A DNA stretch of 31,605 bases from an uncultured Bacteroidales bacterium (GCA_905210435.1 CAJLWO010000027.1:1-31605); one strand, 5' to 3'. Positions 14,607-23,898 are shown, counted from the first letter of the stretch. Notes: generated by a model not told the origin, from the sequence alone. Numbers and translations: made by a program.

Positions 14607-16024
14607 TGCCGACATCCAGCACTGAAATAAAAACCGGCACACCCGCTTACATCGCCGTCGATTTCGGCGGCGGAAGCGGGCGTGTCATTGCCGGCATAAT
14701 CGATGACGACAACTCGCTGCGGCTCGTCGAGATACACCGTTTCACCAACCGTCAGGTAAGGTGCGGCAAACGTCTTTACTGGGATTTCCTGTCGCTCTAC
14801 GCCGAAATGGTCGAAGGGCTGCGCAAGGCTGTCGCTTCCGGTCTGCGGTTGCAGAGCATAGGTATCGATACCTGGGGCGTTGACTTCGGTCTCATCGATA
14901 ACAAGGGCAACCTCATCTGCAATCCCGTATGCTATCGCGACGAGGCTGTAGAAGGAATTCCTGAAGAGTTTTATGCAACCCACTCCCGAAGCGCCCATTA
15001 TGCTGTAAATGGCACTCAGGTGATGGCAATCAATACCATGTTCAGACTGATGGCTTTGTATCGCGATGCCCCTATCCTGATAAATGCGGCAAGCCATCTG
15101 CTGTTCATGCCCGACTTGTTCAGCTTCTATCTGACCGGCCGTATTTCCAATGAATATACCATTGCCTCGACCTCGGGGCTTCTCAATGCAAGCACCCGCC
15201 AATGGGATTACGATTTTATCGACAAATTGGGATTGCCTTGCCGGTTGTTCGGAGATATAGTGATGCCGGGAACATCGCGTGGCGTATTGAAACGCGATGT
15301 GTCTGCGTCAATCGGAGTGGATTACCCGGTTGAGGTCATCGCGGTAGGCTCGCACGACACTGCAAGCGCCGTATTTGCCACAGCTACTTCCGACGGCACG
15401 ACGGCATGGCTCAGCTCAGGCACATGGTCGCTGCTCGGCATCGACCTGCCCGAACCGGTACTGACCGAGGAGGCACGCGCGGCCGGTTTCACCAACGAAG
15501 GAGCCGTGGGCGGACGTATCCGCTTCCTGCAGAATATCACCGGACTGTGGATGCTCCAGCGCCTCATGGCGGCATGGAGCGAAAAGGGCAATCCGGTCGG
15601 TATAGTGGAACTTATCAATGAGGCCGAGAACGCCGACATAGACACCGTGGTTGATGTCGACGACCCGGTATTCGCCTCGGCAGCCGACATGGAAACCGTC
15701 ATTGCCGACTATTGCCGCCGCAACGGACTGCGTGTGCCGGCGACCCGCGGCGAATTTGCCCGCACCGTCATATCGTCGCTCGCACAGCGCTACGCACGCG
15801 GCATCCGTCAGCTCGACACATTCCTCCCCTATCCGGTGAAAAAGCTGCGCATAATGGGCGGAGGAAGCCGCAACAAGCTCCTCAACAGGCTCACGGCCGA
15901 AGCTGCCGGCATCAAGGTGGAAGCCGCCGACGTGGAGGCTACCGCGATAGGGAACATACTCGTACAGGCAATCGCCGACGGGCGAGTGACCTCGCGCGAC
16001 GATATAACCTCCGTAACGGGATAA
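14603..16024 (+). CDS. fucK: FGGY family sugar kinase, probable L-fuculokinase (rhamnulokinase-like)
   Basis: ATP-dependent kinase expected to phosphorylate L-fuculose to L-fuculose 1-phosphate. By sequence it belongs to the rhamnulokinase-like branch that Bacteroidetes use for this step: VDFGGGSGRV (19-28), GIDTWGVDFGL with the catalytic Asp (about 88-98), then YRDEAVEGIP, AWLSSGTWSLLG and MGGGSRNKLLNRL in the C-terminal ATPase lobe. The length of 473 residues is normal. It starts within the aldolase stop codon (ATGA; a second ATG follows immediately). Between about 14,940 and 15,350 the codon use is noticeably more AT-rich than in the rest of the gene, suggesting a recombined segment. Rhamnulokinase activity is the alternative, but the operon strongly favours fuculose. 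Confidence 0.92.
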   Translation: MMPTSSTEIKTGTPAYIAVDFGGGSGRVIAGIIDDDNSLRLVEIHRFTNRQVRCGKRLYWDFLSLYAEMVEGLRKAVASGLRLQSIGIDTWGVDFGLIDNKGNLICNPVCYRDEAVEGIPEEFYATHSRSAHYAVNGTQVMAINTMFRLMALYRDAPILINAASHLLFMPDLFSFYLTGRISNEYTIASTSGLLNASTRQWDYDFIDKLGLPCRLFGDIVMPGTSRGVLKRDVSASIGVDYPVEVIAVGSHDTASAVFATATSDGTTAWLSSGTWSLLGIDLPEPVLTEEARAAGFTNEGAVGGRIRFLQNITGLWMLQRLMAAWSEKGNPVGIVELINEAENADIDTVVDVDDPVFASAADMETVIADYCRRNGLRVPATRGEFARTVISSLAQRYARGIRQLDTFLPYPVKKLRIMGGGSRNKLLNRLTAEAAGIKVEAADVEATAIGNILVQAIADGRVTSRDDITSVTG

Positions 16025-16055
16025 ACACAGACACACCTGACATAAACACCAATCC

Positions 16056-17378
16056 ATGAAGACTGAAACAAATACAGAAAACAACTCGATACTTCATTTC
16101 AAGGGAGTAAGCTACGTGGTGCCCTTCGTGCTCATCACGAGCTGCTTCGCCCTGTGGGGATTTGCCAACGACATCACCAACCCGATGGTCAAGGCGTTCT
16201 CCAAGATTTTCCGTATGAGTGTCACCGAGGGGGCGCTCGTGCAGGTGGCCTTCTACGGAGGCTACTTCGCGATGGCATTCCCCGCCGCGATATTCATACG
16301 CCGCTTCAGCTACAAAGCCGGCGTGCTGCTCGGCCTCGGGCTGTACGCTTTCGGAGCGCTTCTGTTCCTCCCCGCAAAGGAGACGGGCGAGTATTATCCG
16401 TTCCTGATAGCATACTTCGTGCTGACCTGCGGACTGTCGGTGCTCGAGACATCGTGCAACCCGTATATTCTTGCGATGGGTTCGGAGGACACGGCGACAC
16501 GCCGCCTCAACCTGGCGCAGGCGTTCAACCCCGTGGGGTCGCTGCTCGGCATGTTCGTGGCAATGAATTTCATACAGAACCGTCTTGACCCCGCCGACAC
16601 TGCCGACCGCGCCAACATGGGCGAGGCCGCATTCGAGGCCGTCAAGGAGCATGACCTGTCGGTAGTTATCGGCCCGTATCTCATAATCGGGGCGATAGTA
16701 ATAGCGATGCTGCTTGTGATACGTTTCTCGGGTATACCGAAATGCGGCGAACCGACGAAGAAAATCAATTTCTTCGGCTCGCTGCGCCGCATATTCAGGC
16801 TGCGCCGTTACCGCGAAGGCGTCATAGCGCAATTCTTCTATGTAGGCGCGCAGATCATGTGCTGGACATTCATAATCCAGTACGGCACCCGCGTGTTCAC
16901 AGGTGAAGGCATGGAGGAGAAAGCCGCCGAAGTGCTGTCGCAGCAGTACAACATCATAGCCATGATCATATTCTGCTGCTCGCGCTTCATTTGCACCTTC
17001 CTGCTCAAATATTTCAATCCCGGAATATTGTTGCGCACACTCGCGATAGCGGCCGGAGTATTCACCCTCGGCGTGATATTCATCGACGGCATCGTCGGCC
17101 TGTACTGCCTGATGGCAGTGTCGGCATGCATGTCGCTGATGTTCCCCACCATCTACGGTATAGCGCTTGACGGACTTGGCGAAGATGCCAAATTCGGCGC
17201 CGCCGGCCTGATTATGGCCATCCTCGGCGGCTCGGTATTGCCCCCGCTTCAGGCAAGCATCATCGACAATGGCGTCGTACTCGGCATGCCTGCGGTCAAC
17301 GTATCGTTCGTGCTGCCGCTGATATGCTTCATCGTAGTGATGATATACGGCCACCGCACCCGCAAAGTGAAAGCATAA
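16056..17378 (+). CDS. fucP: L-fucose:H+ symporter
   Basis: Major facilitator inner-membrane protein of 440 residues that takes up L-fucose with a proton. Twelve hydrophobic helices are visible. The two acidic residues essential in E. coli FucP (Asp46, Glu135) correspond to Asp39 in LWGFANDITNPMVK and Glu131 in LSVLETSCNPY, both typical family motifs. It starts 31 bp after the kinase and continues the fucose operon. A P-family palindromic repeat follows its stop, so expression may drop after this gene. Some close relatives carry other 6-deoxy sugars or glucose/galactose, but the context supports fucose. Confidence 0.95.
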   Translation: MKTETNTENNSILHFKGVSYVVPFVLITSCFALWGFANDITNPMVKAFSKIFRMSVTEGALVQVAFYGGYFAMAFPAAIFIRRFSYKAGVLLGLGLYAFGALLFLPAKETGEYYPFLIAYFVLTCGLSVLETSCNPYILAMGSEDTATRRLNLAQAFNPVGSLLGMFVAMNFIQNRLDPADTADRANMGEAAFEAVKEHDLSVVIGPYLIIGAIVIAMLLVIRFSGIPKCGEPTKKINFFGSLRRIFRLRRYREGVIAQFFYVGAQIMCWTFIIQYGTRVFTGEGMEEKAAEVLSQQYNIIAMIIFCCSRFICTFLLKYFNPGILLRTLAIAAGVFTLGVIFIDGIVGLYCLMAVSACMSLMFPTIYGIALDGLGEDAKFGAAGLIMAILGGSVLPPLQASIIDNGVVLGMPAVNVSFVLPLICFIVVMIYGHRTRKVKA

Positions 17379-17404
17379 AGAGCATTGCAAAAACAATAAG
17401 AACA

Positions 17405-17501
17405 TTGTAGGGACGCGATTCATCGCGTCCGCGCCCGAATGGCGTAGCAAGACAAAATACGCAACAATAGCGCGGACGCGATGAATCGCGTCCCTACAAA
17501 T
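17405..17501. repeat. P-family palindromic repeat, copy 2, inside the fucose operon
   Basis: Left arm ATTGTAGGGACGCGATTCAT... (17405-17433) and right arm CGCGGACGCGATGAATCGCG... (17471-17501, ending CCCTACAAAT) are perfectly inverted over about 28 nt, and the core of each arm, GGACGCGAT-TC-ATCGCGTCC, is itself a hairpin. The 37-nt spacer contains CCCGAATGGC, also seen in copy 3. It separates fucP from the mutarotase gene and would form a very stable RNA structure. Confidence 0.9.
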
Positions 17502-17524
17502 TGACAAAATTAATTATATAAATT

Positions 17525-17905
17525 ATGACTGAAGGATTTAAAGTAAAGCAATATGACGTGCCCGTGAAGCGCTACTGCCGCACCATGCAGCTGCGCGAGG
17601 GCGACCAAAAGTTCATCGACGACTACCGCCATGCACATTCCGAAGGCGTGATATGGAAAGAGGTAATCGACGGTATACGCGAGGTAGGCATCCTCGAGAT
17701 GGAAATCTACATCCTCGGCAACAAGCTGTTCATGATAGTGGAGACCCCGCTCGATTTCAACTGGGACGAGGCGATGGAACGGCTTGCCAAACTCCCCCGC
17801 CAACAGGAGTGGGAAACATTCATGTCACGTTTTCAGGACTGCTCGGCCGAAGCCACAGCCGACGAAAAATGGCAGATGATGGACCGCATGTTCCATCTGT
17901 ATTAA
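17525..17905 (+). CDS. RhaM-type sugar mutarotase, probable L-fucose mutarotase
   Basis: Small cytosolic protein of the L-rhamnose mutarotase family, which interconverts alpha and beta anomers of 6-deoxy sugars. It has 126 residues against 104-110 for E. coli RhaM, with the additional residues at the N- and C-termini. Family features are RTMQLREGDQKFIDDYRHAHS, with candidate catalytic His36/His38, then IWKEVIDGIREVGILEMEIYI and GNKLFMIVET. At the end of the fucose operon it most likely acts on L-fucose and supplies the anomer used by the isomerase (inference; FucU does this in E. coli). It is separated from fucP by a palindromic repeat, and its stop lies only 5 bp from the stop of the convergent SusD gene. 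Confidence 0.88.
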   Translation: MTEGFKVKQYDVPVKRYCRTMQLREGDQKFIDDYRHAHSEGVIWKEVIDGIREVGILEMEIYILGNKLFMIVETPLDFNWDEAMERLAKLPRQQEWETFMSRFQDCSAEATADEKWQMMDRMFHLY

Positions 17906-17910
17906 TTGGG

Positions 17911-19659
17911 TTATTGCCAGCCGGGGTTTTGGGTGAGGTTGGTGTTGCGTTCCATTTCCACGAGGGGGATGGGCCACAGTTCGTGGCGGGGCTGGTAGGA
18001 GCGGGTGTACATCAGGTCGCCGAATATGTCGGTGGCGTTGCGTACCGATTGCTCGAGCATGCCCCAGCGGCGGAGATCCCAGTAGCGCTGTCCTTCGCCG
18101 GCAAGCTCGAAGGCGCGCTCGCGGCGTATGCGCAGAGCCATCTCCTCCTTGCCGCCTACCGCAAGCCATGACGGACCGCTGTTGAGTCCAGGCATTCCTA
18201 CACGTGAACGTATCTTGTTGACTTCGGTGACGGCCTTGTCCAGCTCGCCGGTTTCGTTATAAGCCTCGGCAAGCATCAGTATCACGTCGCCCAGACGTAT
18301 GAGCGGGAACTCGTAGGGAGTGCGGTTGTACTCGCCCCAGTAGCCGTCGAGATTGCCCGTAGGTATCCATTTGCGCCAGAAGTAGGAGTTCCACCCTTCC
18401 GAGTTGCGGATAAAGGCCATAGCCTCCATAGGTGCGCCACCCTTGGAGGGGTCGGCGAGCACGAACTGCTTGTCCATAGGCGTGGAGCCGGCATCTGTGC
18501 CGAGATAATGCGAATAGGGCGTAATCACATTGAGGCAGAGGCGCGGGTCGCGCAGACGGTAGGCATCCATCACTTTTGTCGTGTCGCATTCGAGCAGGTC
18601 GGTGACACGTGTACTGCCCTGGTCAATCGCCACGCTCATGTACTTGCGGCGCAACTGCGAATCGCCGGAATTGAACCCCGGGAAGATGTCGTCCCAGTCA
18701 AACGGAGAGCCGTCGGTATTCTCATACATGTCGACAAGTGTGGTCGAGGGCACGATGCAGTTGCTCGCGATAAGACGCATTGTTGCCTTGTTGCCGAAAT
18801 AACCCACGATATTGAGGGCATAGCCGGCTGTATTGCCGTCAATCGACTGGATGGAAAATATCATTTCAGGGCTGTGACGGCCGTTGTAGAGGCGGAACAG
18901 CTCATTGTAGTCGGGGTGGAGTGAATAGCCGTAGTTGTTGCTTTTGTTATAGACTATCTCCTCGAAGTCGGCGCGGGCTTCCTCCCACTGGCCGTTGAAC
19001 AGATAGACCTTTCCGCGCAGGGCGTAGGCAGCCCCCTTGGTGGCGCGCCCCAGGTCGGCGGCTTCCCAGTTCACCGGGAGCTTCTCGATAGCCTCGGTAA
19101 GGTCGTCGAGGATATGGCGGCGTATCTCGTCGGCCGAACTGCGGGGTGACTTGAGATTGGCGAACTGCTCGTTGATGTCGCATGTCTCGTCGTAGTAAGG
19201 GACGCCGCCCCAGCAGTTGAGCATGCGGAAATAGGCCATCGCACGGAGGAATTTGGCCTCGCCGGTCACGCGGTCGATGGTCTGCTGACTTATGGGCATA
19301 CGGGCGACATTGCGTATCACGGTGTTTGAACGGTGGACGAGTTCATAGAGGTACTGCCAGTGGTTCTGCACCCCGGAACTGTTGGAGGCGAATGTATTGC
19401 CGCGCGATATGTCGGACCACGGAGTAGTACCGTCGGCAAGGTCGGTGCACATGTCGAATGTGAACTCGAGGCCGAAACACCAGTCGGCCTTCATGGCAGC
19501 ATACAGGCCGACGGCAGCCTGACGGGCATGGTCCTCGGTCTGCCAGAAAGTCTGCCCCGACATCTGATCGCCGGGAGTATAGTCGAGGCTTTCGCAACCG
19601 CTGAGTATCGCCGTGGCCGCCAGCATGGCCGCCATATATTTTATTCTTGTGATTTTCAT
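17911..19659 (-). CDS. SusD/RagB family outer-membrane glycan-binding lipoprotein
   Basis: Surface lipoprotein that sits as a lid over its SusC partner and helps capture glycan. The lipobox ILSGC puts the acylated cysteine at residue 22. The N-terminal TPR-rich SusD-like part contains DQMSGQTFWQTEDHARQA, FLRAMAYFRMLNCWGGVPY and GKVYLFNGQWEEARADFE, and the C-terminal RagB/SusD part has PLIRLGDVILMLAEAYNETG and RRERAFELAGEGQRYWDLRRW, close to family consensus. It has 582 residues, within the family range. It lies 38 bp after the SusC gene on the same strand; the pairing is certain. The substrate cannot be read from the sequence, though fucosylated glycans are a reasonable guess from the neighbouring fucose genes. 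Confidence 0.96.
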   Translation of the reverse strand: MKITRIKYMAAMLAATAILSGCESLDYTPGDQMSGQTFWQTEDHARQAAVGLYAAMKADWCFGLEFTFDMCTDLADGTTPWSDISRGNTFASNSSGVQNHWQYLYELVHRSNTVIRNVARMPISQQTIDRVTGEAKFLRAMAYFRMLNCWGGVPYYDETCDINEQFANLKSPRSSADEIRRHILDDLTEAIEKLPVNWEAADLGRATKGAAYALRGKVYLFNGQWEEARADFEEIVYNKSNNYGYSLHPDYNELFRLYNGRHSPEMIFSIQSIDGNTAGYALNIVGYFGNKATMRLIASNCIVPSTTLVDMYENTDGSPFDWDDIFPGFNSGDSQLRRKYMSVAIDQGSTRVTDLLECDTTKVMDAYRLRDPRLCLNVITPYSHYLGTDAGSTPMDKQFVLADPSKGGAPMEAMAFIRNSEGWNSYFWRKWIPTGNLDGYWGEYNRTPYEFPLIRLGDVILMLAEAYNETGELDKAVTEVNKIRSRVGMPGLNSGPSWLAVGGKEEMALRIRRERAFELAGEGQRYWDLRRWGMLEQSVRNATDIFGDLMYTRSYQPRHELWPIPLVEMERNTNLTQNPGWQ

Positions 19660-19697
19660 TGCTGTAAAAAGATATTTTTCAGTTTATGTGACGGGGA

Positions 19698-22600
19698 TTA
19701 GAATGATATGTTGACACCGATTGAGTATTGGCGCACGGAGGGATAGCCTACTGTGGCGCCTATCTCCGGGTCGAGGCCGGGGAAATCGGTGATAGTGAAG
19801 AGGTTGTCGATACTGGTATAAATCTTCAGGTTCTCGACGAAGAATTTTTTGGTGATTTTGCGGGGCACGGTGTAGCCGAGCTGTATGTTCTTGCAGCGGA
19901 AATAGGCGGCATTGTGCACGAAAGCGTCACTCGCTATGTTGTTCTTGCCGTTGGAGCTGTTGCGCAGTATGGGATACTTCGAGTTGTAGGGATTTTCGGG
20001 GGTCCATGCGTTGTCGGTAATATCCTTTATGAGCGACTGCCCCATTACGGTGACGAAGCGGAACGCCTGATTGTTGTAGTAGACCTGATGGTTGCCGACA
20101 CCCTGAAAAAGCACGCTGAAATCGAAATTGTTCCAGCTCAGCCCGATATTGGCGCCGTAGGTGAGGCGCGGAAGCGTGCCGTGGCCTATCTCAACGCGGT
20201 CGTTGGAGTCGAGCTTGCCGTCGCCGTTGGCATCACGGTAGAGGAAGTCGCCGAGCTCGGGACGCTGGTAGGTGGCGAAATAGTCGGGATTCCTGTCGAC
20301 AAGCGACTGTACATAGTCAAGGTCGGCCTTGTCGCGGACAATGCGGTCGACGGTGATGACATAGAGCTGGTTGACGGGGCGCCCCTCCTGTATCTTGTAG
20401 ACACCGCTTATGGAGGAGATGTCGCCCTGGAATTTCGTCACTTTGTTGTTGACGAAACCGAGGTTGAAGCCTACGTTGTAGATTACGCTTCCGATGCGGT
20501 CGTTCCAGTGGAGATCGAGTTCAAAACCTTTGTTGTTGACTTCTCCGGCGTTCTGGTTGGGGACGACGCTCGTGCCATGCTCCAGCGGGGCAGGCAATGA
20601 GATGAGTATGCCCTTCGTATCCTTGTTGTAGACATCGAGCGAACCCGAGAGACGGTTGTCGAGCAGGGCGAAGTCAACGCCGATGTTGGTCATATAGGTT
20701 TTTTCCCATGTGAGGGCGGGATTGGCGAGCACGGTCTGTGCCAGTCCGCCGGCGATGTTGCCGTTGAGTACGTAGTTGGCCGTGGCAAACAGCGACTGGT
20801 ACATGTAGTAGCTCGTGGTGGCGTTGTTGCCGAGCGAACCGTAGGATGCGCGCAGCTTGAGTTCGTTGATCCAGGTGGTATTCAACAGGAATTTCTCCTG
20901 CGAGAGACGCCATCCGGCCGAAACCGACGGGAAGTAGCCCCAGCGGTGGCCGGGAGCGAATTTCGACGAACCGTCGGCGCGGAGATTGGCTTCGAGAAGA
21001 TACTTGCCGTCCCAGCTGAGATTCACGCGGCCGAAGTATGAGCGCATGGCCCACTCGTTGTAGTTGCCGGTGATATTGCCGTTGGTCATACCCGCGTCGA
21101 TGGCGCCGAGCGACGGGTCGACAAGGTCATATTTGATATAATAGTCCCGGTCATACTTGTTGTATTCCTGGCTCATGCCGGCAAAGAGCGTGGCGTTCAG
21201 ACGGCTTACGTTGAAATCATACTGAGCCGTCAGCTCGGAGGAGCGGAAAGTGTTTTTGTAGTTGTATCGGCGTATATATGTGCGCACGGTTCCCTCCCTG
21301 AGAAGCACCGGGCCGTCAAACGTGAAGCGGTAGAGATTGCGGTCGGTAAGATGGTGCTCGACGTTGCGCTCCCAGTAATTGTAGGAAAACGCCCCCTTGA
21401 CTGTAAGCCCCTTGACTGGATTGACCGAAGCGTGGAGCTTGATTACCGAGCGCTTGGTCTTGGTGGGATACTCCGTCTTGTAGAACCACTGGCGGCGGTA
21501 GGGATTGAAGTTGCTGACATTCTCCTCTTCGGGATTCTGGATGCCGCCGTAAAGTCCTGTGGCGGGGTCATAGAGCGTCATGCCGGGGACGGTATTGAAC
21601 GCGCCCGAACCGAATATCACGTCGCCACCCGCGGCCGCATTTTCCGACGAAGGATTGTTCTTGTCGATAAATCCGAAAACATCGGCACCCGCGCTCAGCC
21701 ACGGCTTTATGTTGACCTCGACGTTGGAGCGGAACTGATAGCGCTTATAGTCGGTGTAATATATCATGCCGGGGTTATCGACATAGCCCACGGAGAGATT
21801 GTAGAGCACCGTGGAGGTGCCGCCGGTGATGGCGAGGTTATGGTTCTGCACCACCGACGGATTGCGGTAGATATGGTCCTGCCAGTCGGTGTTGGGATAA
21901 ATGACAGGATTGCGGCCGGAGTCGTTGCGCCATTCGTCAATCTTGCCCTGCGAGAAGCGGGGAGCCTGCCCGTTGGCAATCAGACCGGCATTCTGTATCT
22001 CCATGAAGTCGGCATAGTCGGTGACGAGGTTGAGACGCTTGGCTACGGTCTCGAACGATACGTTGCCGCTGTATGTCACACGGGGAGCGCGCTCGGCGCC
22101 GCGCCGCGTAGTGACAAGAATGACGCCGTTGGCCGCGCGCGAGCCGTAGATGGCCGCCGAGGCGGCATCCTTGAGTATGGAGATATTCTCTATGTCGTGG
22201 GGGTTGATGTCGCTCAGCGCGATTCCGGTCATGCCGTCTACCACGACGAGAGGCGCGGCGTTGTTAAGCGTGCCGAGACCGCGCACAAGGATGCTCTGCG
22301 ACTCGTAGCCGGGAGTGTTGCCACCGGAATTTGTCACGGTAAGCCCGGCGGCAAGGCCGGCGAGGGCGTTGGTGGCGTTGGTAATGGGACGGTCCTCGAG
22401 CGCTCCGGAGCTTATGGTGGAGACGGCACCGGTGAGGTCGACTTTCTTTTGCGTGGCATAGCCCACGATCACGACTTCGTCGAGAAGCGAGTGACTGTCG
22501 TCAAGAATGACAGAATAGTCTTTCCTGTCGGGCGACACGCTGACATCCTGCGGGTTAAACCCGACGTACGACACCTGCACGGTGCAGCTGTCGGGAACGT

Positions 22601-22832
22601 CGGAGAGGGTAAAATCGCCGTCAGCATCGGTGACGGTGAATTTGTCGGAATCATCCTTCAGGCGTACGGAAGCGCCGATGAGCGGTTCGCCCGACCGATC
22701 GGTCACCCGTCCCTCGATGATACGCGTATGGTCATTGAGCGACAGCGCCTCGGCAGTGTCGGTCTGCGCCTGCGCCGACATAGCCGAGGCGCCGGCCAAC
22801 CATGCTGACAATATGGCAGGTGTATATTTCAT
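19698..22832 (-). CDS. SusC/RagA family TonB-linked outer-membrane receptor
   Basis: Outer-membrane beta-barrel that imports oligosaccharides (or other ligands) with energy from TonB. Domains in order: signal peptide (1-22), carboxypeptidase-D regulatory-like domain (about 38-112, starting IIEGRVTDRSGEPLIGASV), TonB box DEVVIVGY (118-125), plug (about 126-245, including ILVRGLGTLNNAAPLVVVDG and ASAAIYGSRAANGVI), and a barrel of about 800 residues ending in a C-terminal aromatic residue (GVNISF). The length of 1044 residues is typical. The gene is 53 bp downstream of the coiled-coil lipoprotein gene and followed by SusD, so these three are probably one transcript. No ECF sigma/anti-sigma pair or hybrid two-component sensor adjoins it. 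Confidence 0.97.
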   Translation of the reverse strand: MKYTPAILSAWLAGASAMSAQAQTDTAEALSLNDHTRIIEGRVTDRSGEPLIGASVRLKDDSDKFTVTDADGDFTLSDVPDSCTVQVSYVGFNPQDVSVSPDRKDYSVILDDSHSLLDEVVIVGYATQKKVDLTGAVSTISSGALEDRPITNATNALAGLAAGLTVTNSGGNTPGYESQSILVRGLGTLNNAAPLVVVDGMTGIALSDINPHDIENISILKDAASAAIYGSRAANGVILVTTRRGAERAPRVTYSGNVSFETVAKRLNLVTDYADFMEIQNAGLIANGQAPRFSQGKIDEWRNDSGRNPVIYPNTDWQDHIYRNPSVVQNHNLAITGGTSTVLYNLSVGYVDNPGMIYYTDYKRYQFRSNVEVNIKPWLSAGADVFGFIDKNNPSSENAAAGGDVIFGSGAFNTVPGMTLYDPATGLYGGIQNPEEENVSNFNPYRRQWFYKTEYPTKTKRSVIKLHASVNPVKGLTVKGAFSYNYWERNVEHHLTDRNLYRFTFDGPVLLREGTVRTYIRRYNYKNTFRSSELTAQYDFNVSRLNATLFAGMSQEYNKYDRDYYIKYDLVDPSLGAIDAGMTNGNITGNYNEWAMRSYFGRVNLSWDGKYLLEANLRADGSSKFAPGHRWGYFPSVSAGWRLSQEKFLLNTTWINELKLRASYGSLGNNATTSYYMYQSLFATANYVLNGNIAGGLAQTVLANPALTWEKTYMTNIGVDFALLDNRLSGSLDVYNKDTKGILISLPAPLEHGTSVVPNQNAGEVNNKGFELDLHWNDRIGSVIYNVGFNLGFVNNKVTKFQGDISSISGVYKIQEGRPVNQLYVITVDRIVRDKADLDYVQSLVDRNPDYFATYQRPELGDFLYRDANGDGKLDSNDRVEIGHGTLPRLTYGANIGLSWNNFDFSVLFQGVGNHQVYYNNQAFRFVTVMGQSLIKDITDNAWTPENPYNSKYPILRNSSNGKNNIASDAFVHNAAYFRCKNIQLGYTVPRKITKKFFVENLKIYTSIDNLFTITDFPGLDPEIGATVGYPSVRQYSIGVNISF

Positions 22833-22885
22833 TACGGATAGATTATTTCAGCTTGATGTTGATATGGATTGATATTGCGTTGTTT

Positions 22886-23752
22886 TCAGTCGGTCTGTAT
22901 CACCAGATAGTTGGTGAGGCTCCAGAAGGCGGCGGGGTCGATGATACGCAGCGTCTTATGCCCGTTGTCATCGATAAACTCGTATGATTCCTCGGGATGA
23001 TTGGTCAGTATTTTCGCTTTTGAGGAACCTGTGGCGAGTGCCGGAATCAGGCGCTTGTCGCCTATGGTAAAGCCGTTTTTGTCGAAATCGCCTTTCATCA
23101 GCTTTGTAGAGCGGAGAAATCCCGATTTCAGGATATTATAATCCTTTAGCTGTGATTTCGTGGCTATGACGTAGTAGCAGGTGTTAAGCTCGTTGGCAAG
23201 ACGGACGGAGGTCCGGCGGGCGGAGTCACGCTCGTCGGTGACAGCCGAAACGGTTGAGCTGAGGGAGTCGACGGCTTCGTTCAGCACTCCTATCTGCTCG
23301 GAGGCAGCGGTAAGTTCAAGCCGCAGTGACTCTATTTCATCCATCTGCGAGTCCATCTGCATGCCGAGGGCGCGGACGGTCTCGGTCAGGTCCTTGTTGT
23401 TGATGGTCGATTTCTGCAGTTTTTCCTCAAGTTCTTTCAAATGAGCCTTCCGTCGGCTGATTTTATTTTTCAGGCGTGCGATGTCGGTAAGAATCTGCTT
23501 TTTCTGATGCGGACTGTCGGCCGGACGGGTCGCTGCCGCCGCCATCATGTTCTCGAGTTGCTTTATCTCCTCGAGGCCGGCCGAAACATCCTTGACCAAA
23601 GCGAGGAGCTCGTCGCGCTCTTCAAGTGCGGTGGCGAGCTCCTGTTTGGAGATTTCAGCCAGCGATTGCTGCTCCTTGCCGCCTGTGCCGTAGCACGACG
23701 ACAGGAGCGCGGTAAGAACCATAGGTGCAATGAAATGTCTTGTCTTAATCAT
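22886..23752 (-). CDS. Coiled-coil lipoprotein, resembles the Cbp1-type adhesin family of Bacteroidetes
   Basis: Exported lipoprotein with lipobox ALLSSC (Cys20). Residues about 27-195 are rich in heptad-like Leu/Glu/Lys/Gln patterns, including LKELEEKLQKS and MQMDSQMDEIESLRLEL, so they form long coiled coils. A conserved C-terminal domain (about 195-288) has TCYYVIATKSQLKDYNILKS, DFDKNGFTIGD, KILTNHPEESYEF and DPAAFWSLTNYLVI. I recognise this end from Bacteroidetes proteins often named collagen-binding (Cbp1-family) adhesins; the name comes from memory and binding is unproven. It is upstream of SusC on the same strand, and divergent from the LytS-type kinase. Host-surface attachment near a glycan importer would fit, but other envelope roles are possible. 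Confidence 0.75.
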   Translation of the reverse strand: MIKTRHFIAPMVLTALLSSCYGTGGKEQQSLAEISKQELATALEERDELLALVKDVSAGLEEIKQLENMMAAAATRPADSPHQKKQILTDIARLKNKISRRKAHLKELEEKLQKSTINNKDLTETVRALGMQMDSQMDEIESLRLELTAASEQIGVLNEAVDSLSSTVSAVTDERDSARRTSVRLANELNTCYYVIATKSQLKDYNILKSGFLRSTKLMKGDFDKNGFTIGDKRLIPALATGSSKAKILTNHPEESYEFIDDNGHKTLRIIDPAAFWSLTNYLVIQTD

Positions 23753-23898
23753 AAAAAGTAAAGTGGTTTTTTAAAGGCATAAGTGGCTGAGAGGAAGATG
23801 CGATAACCGCTCTGTTGCAAAAGTCGTGAACTTTTTCCGACTGTTATAGCGTATGTCAATAGACAGCCGAAATGTGTAAATGAAGGGACGCGGGGATA

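Noticed and set aside
17405..17501. P palindromes as simple intrinsic terminators
   Set aside because: No T run follows the arms; repeated occurrence with shared spacers points to a dispersed repeat, although they may also stop transcription.
15939..17507. 522-codon minus-strand open frame opposite fucP
   Set aside because: Mirror frame of a clear membrane transporter; its His/Tyr/Glu-rich composition is the usual antisense artefact of GC-rich coding DNA.
21351..22808. 485-codon plus-strand open frame opposite SusC
   Set aside because: Antisense shadow of a well-defined TonB-linked receptor; no domain recognisable.
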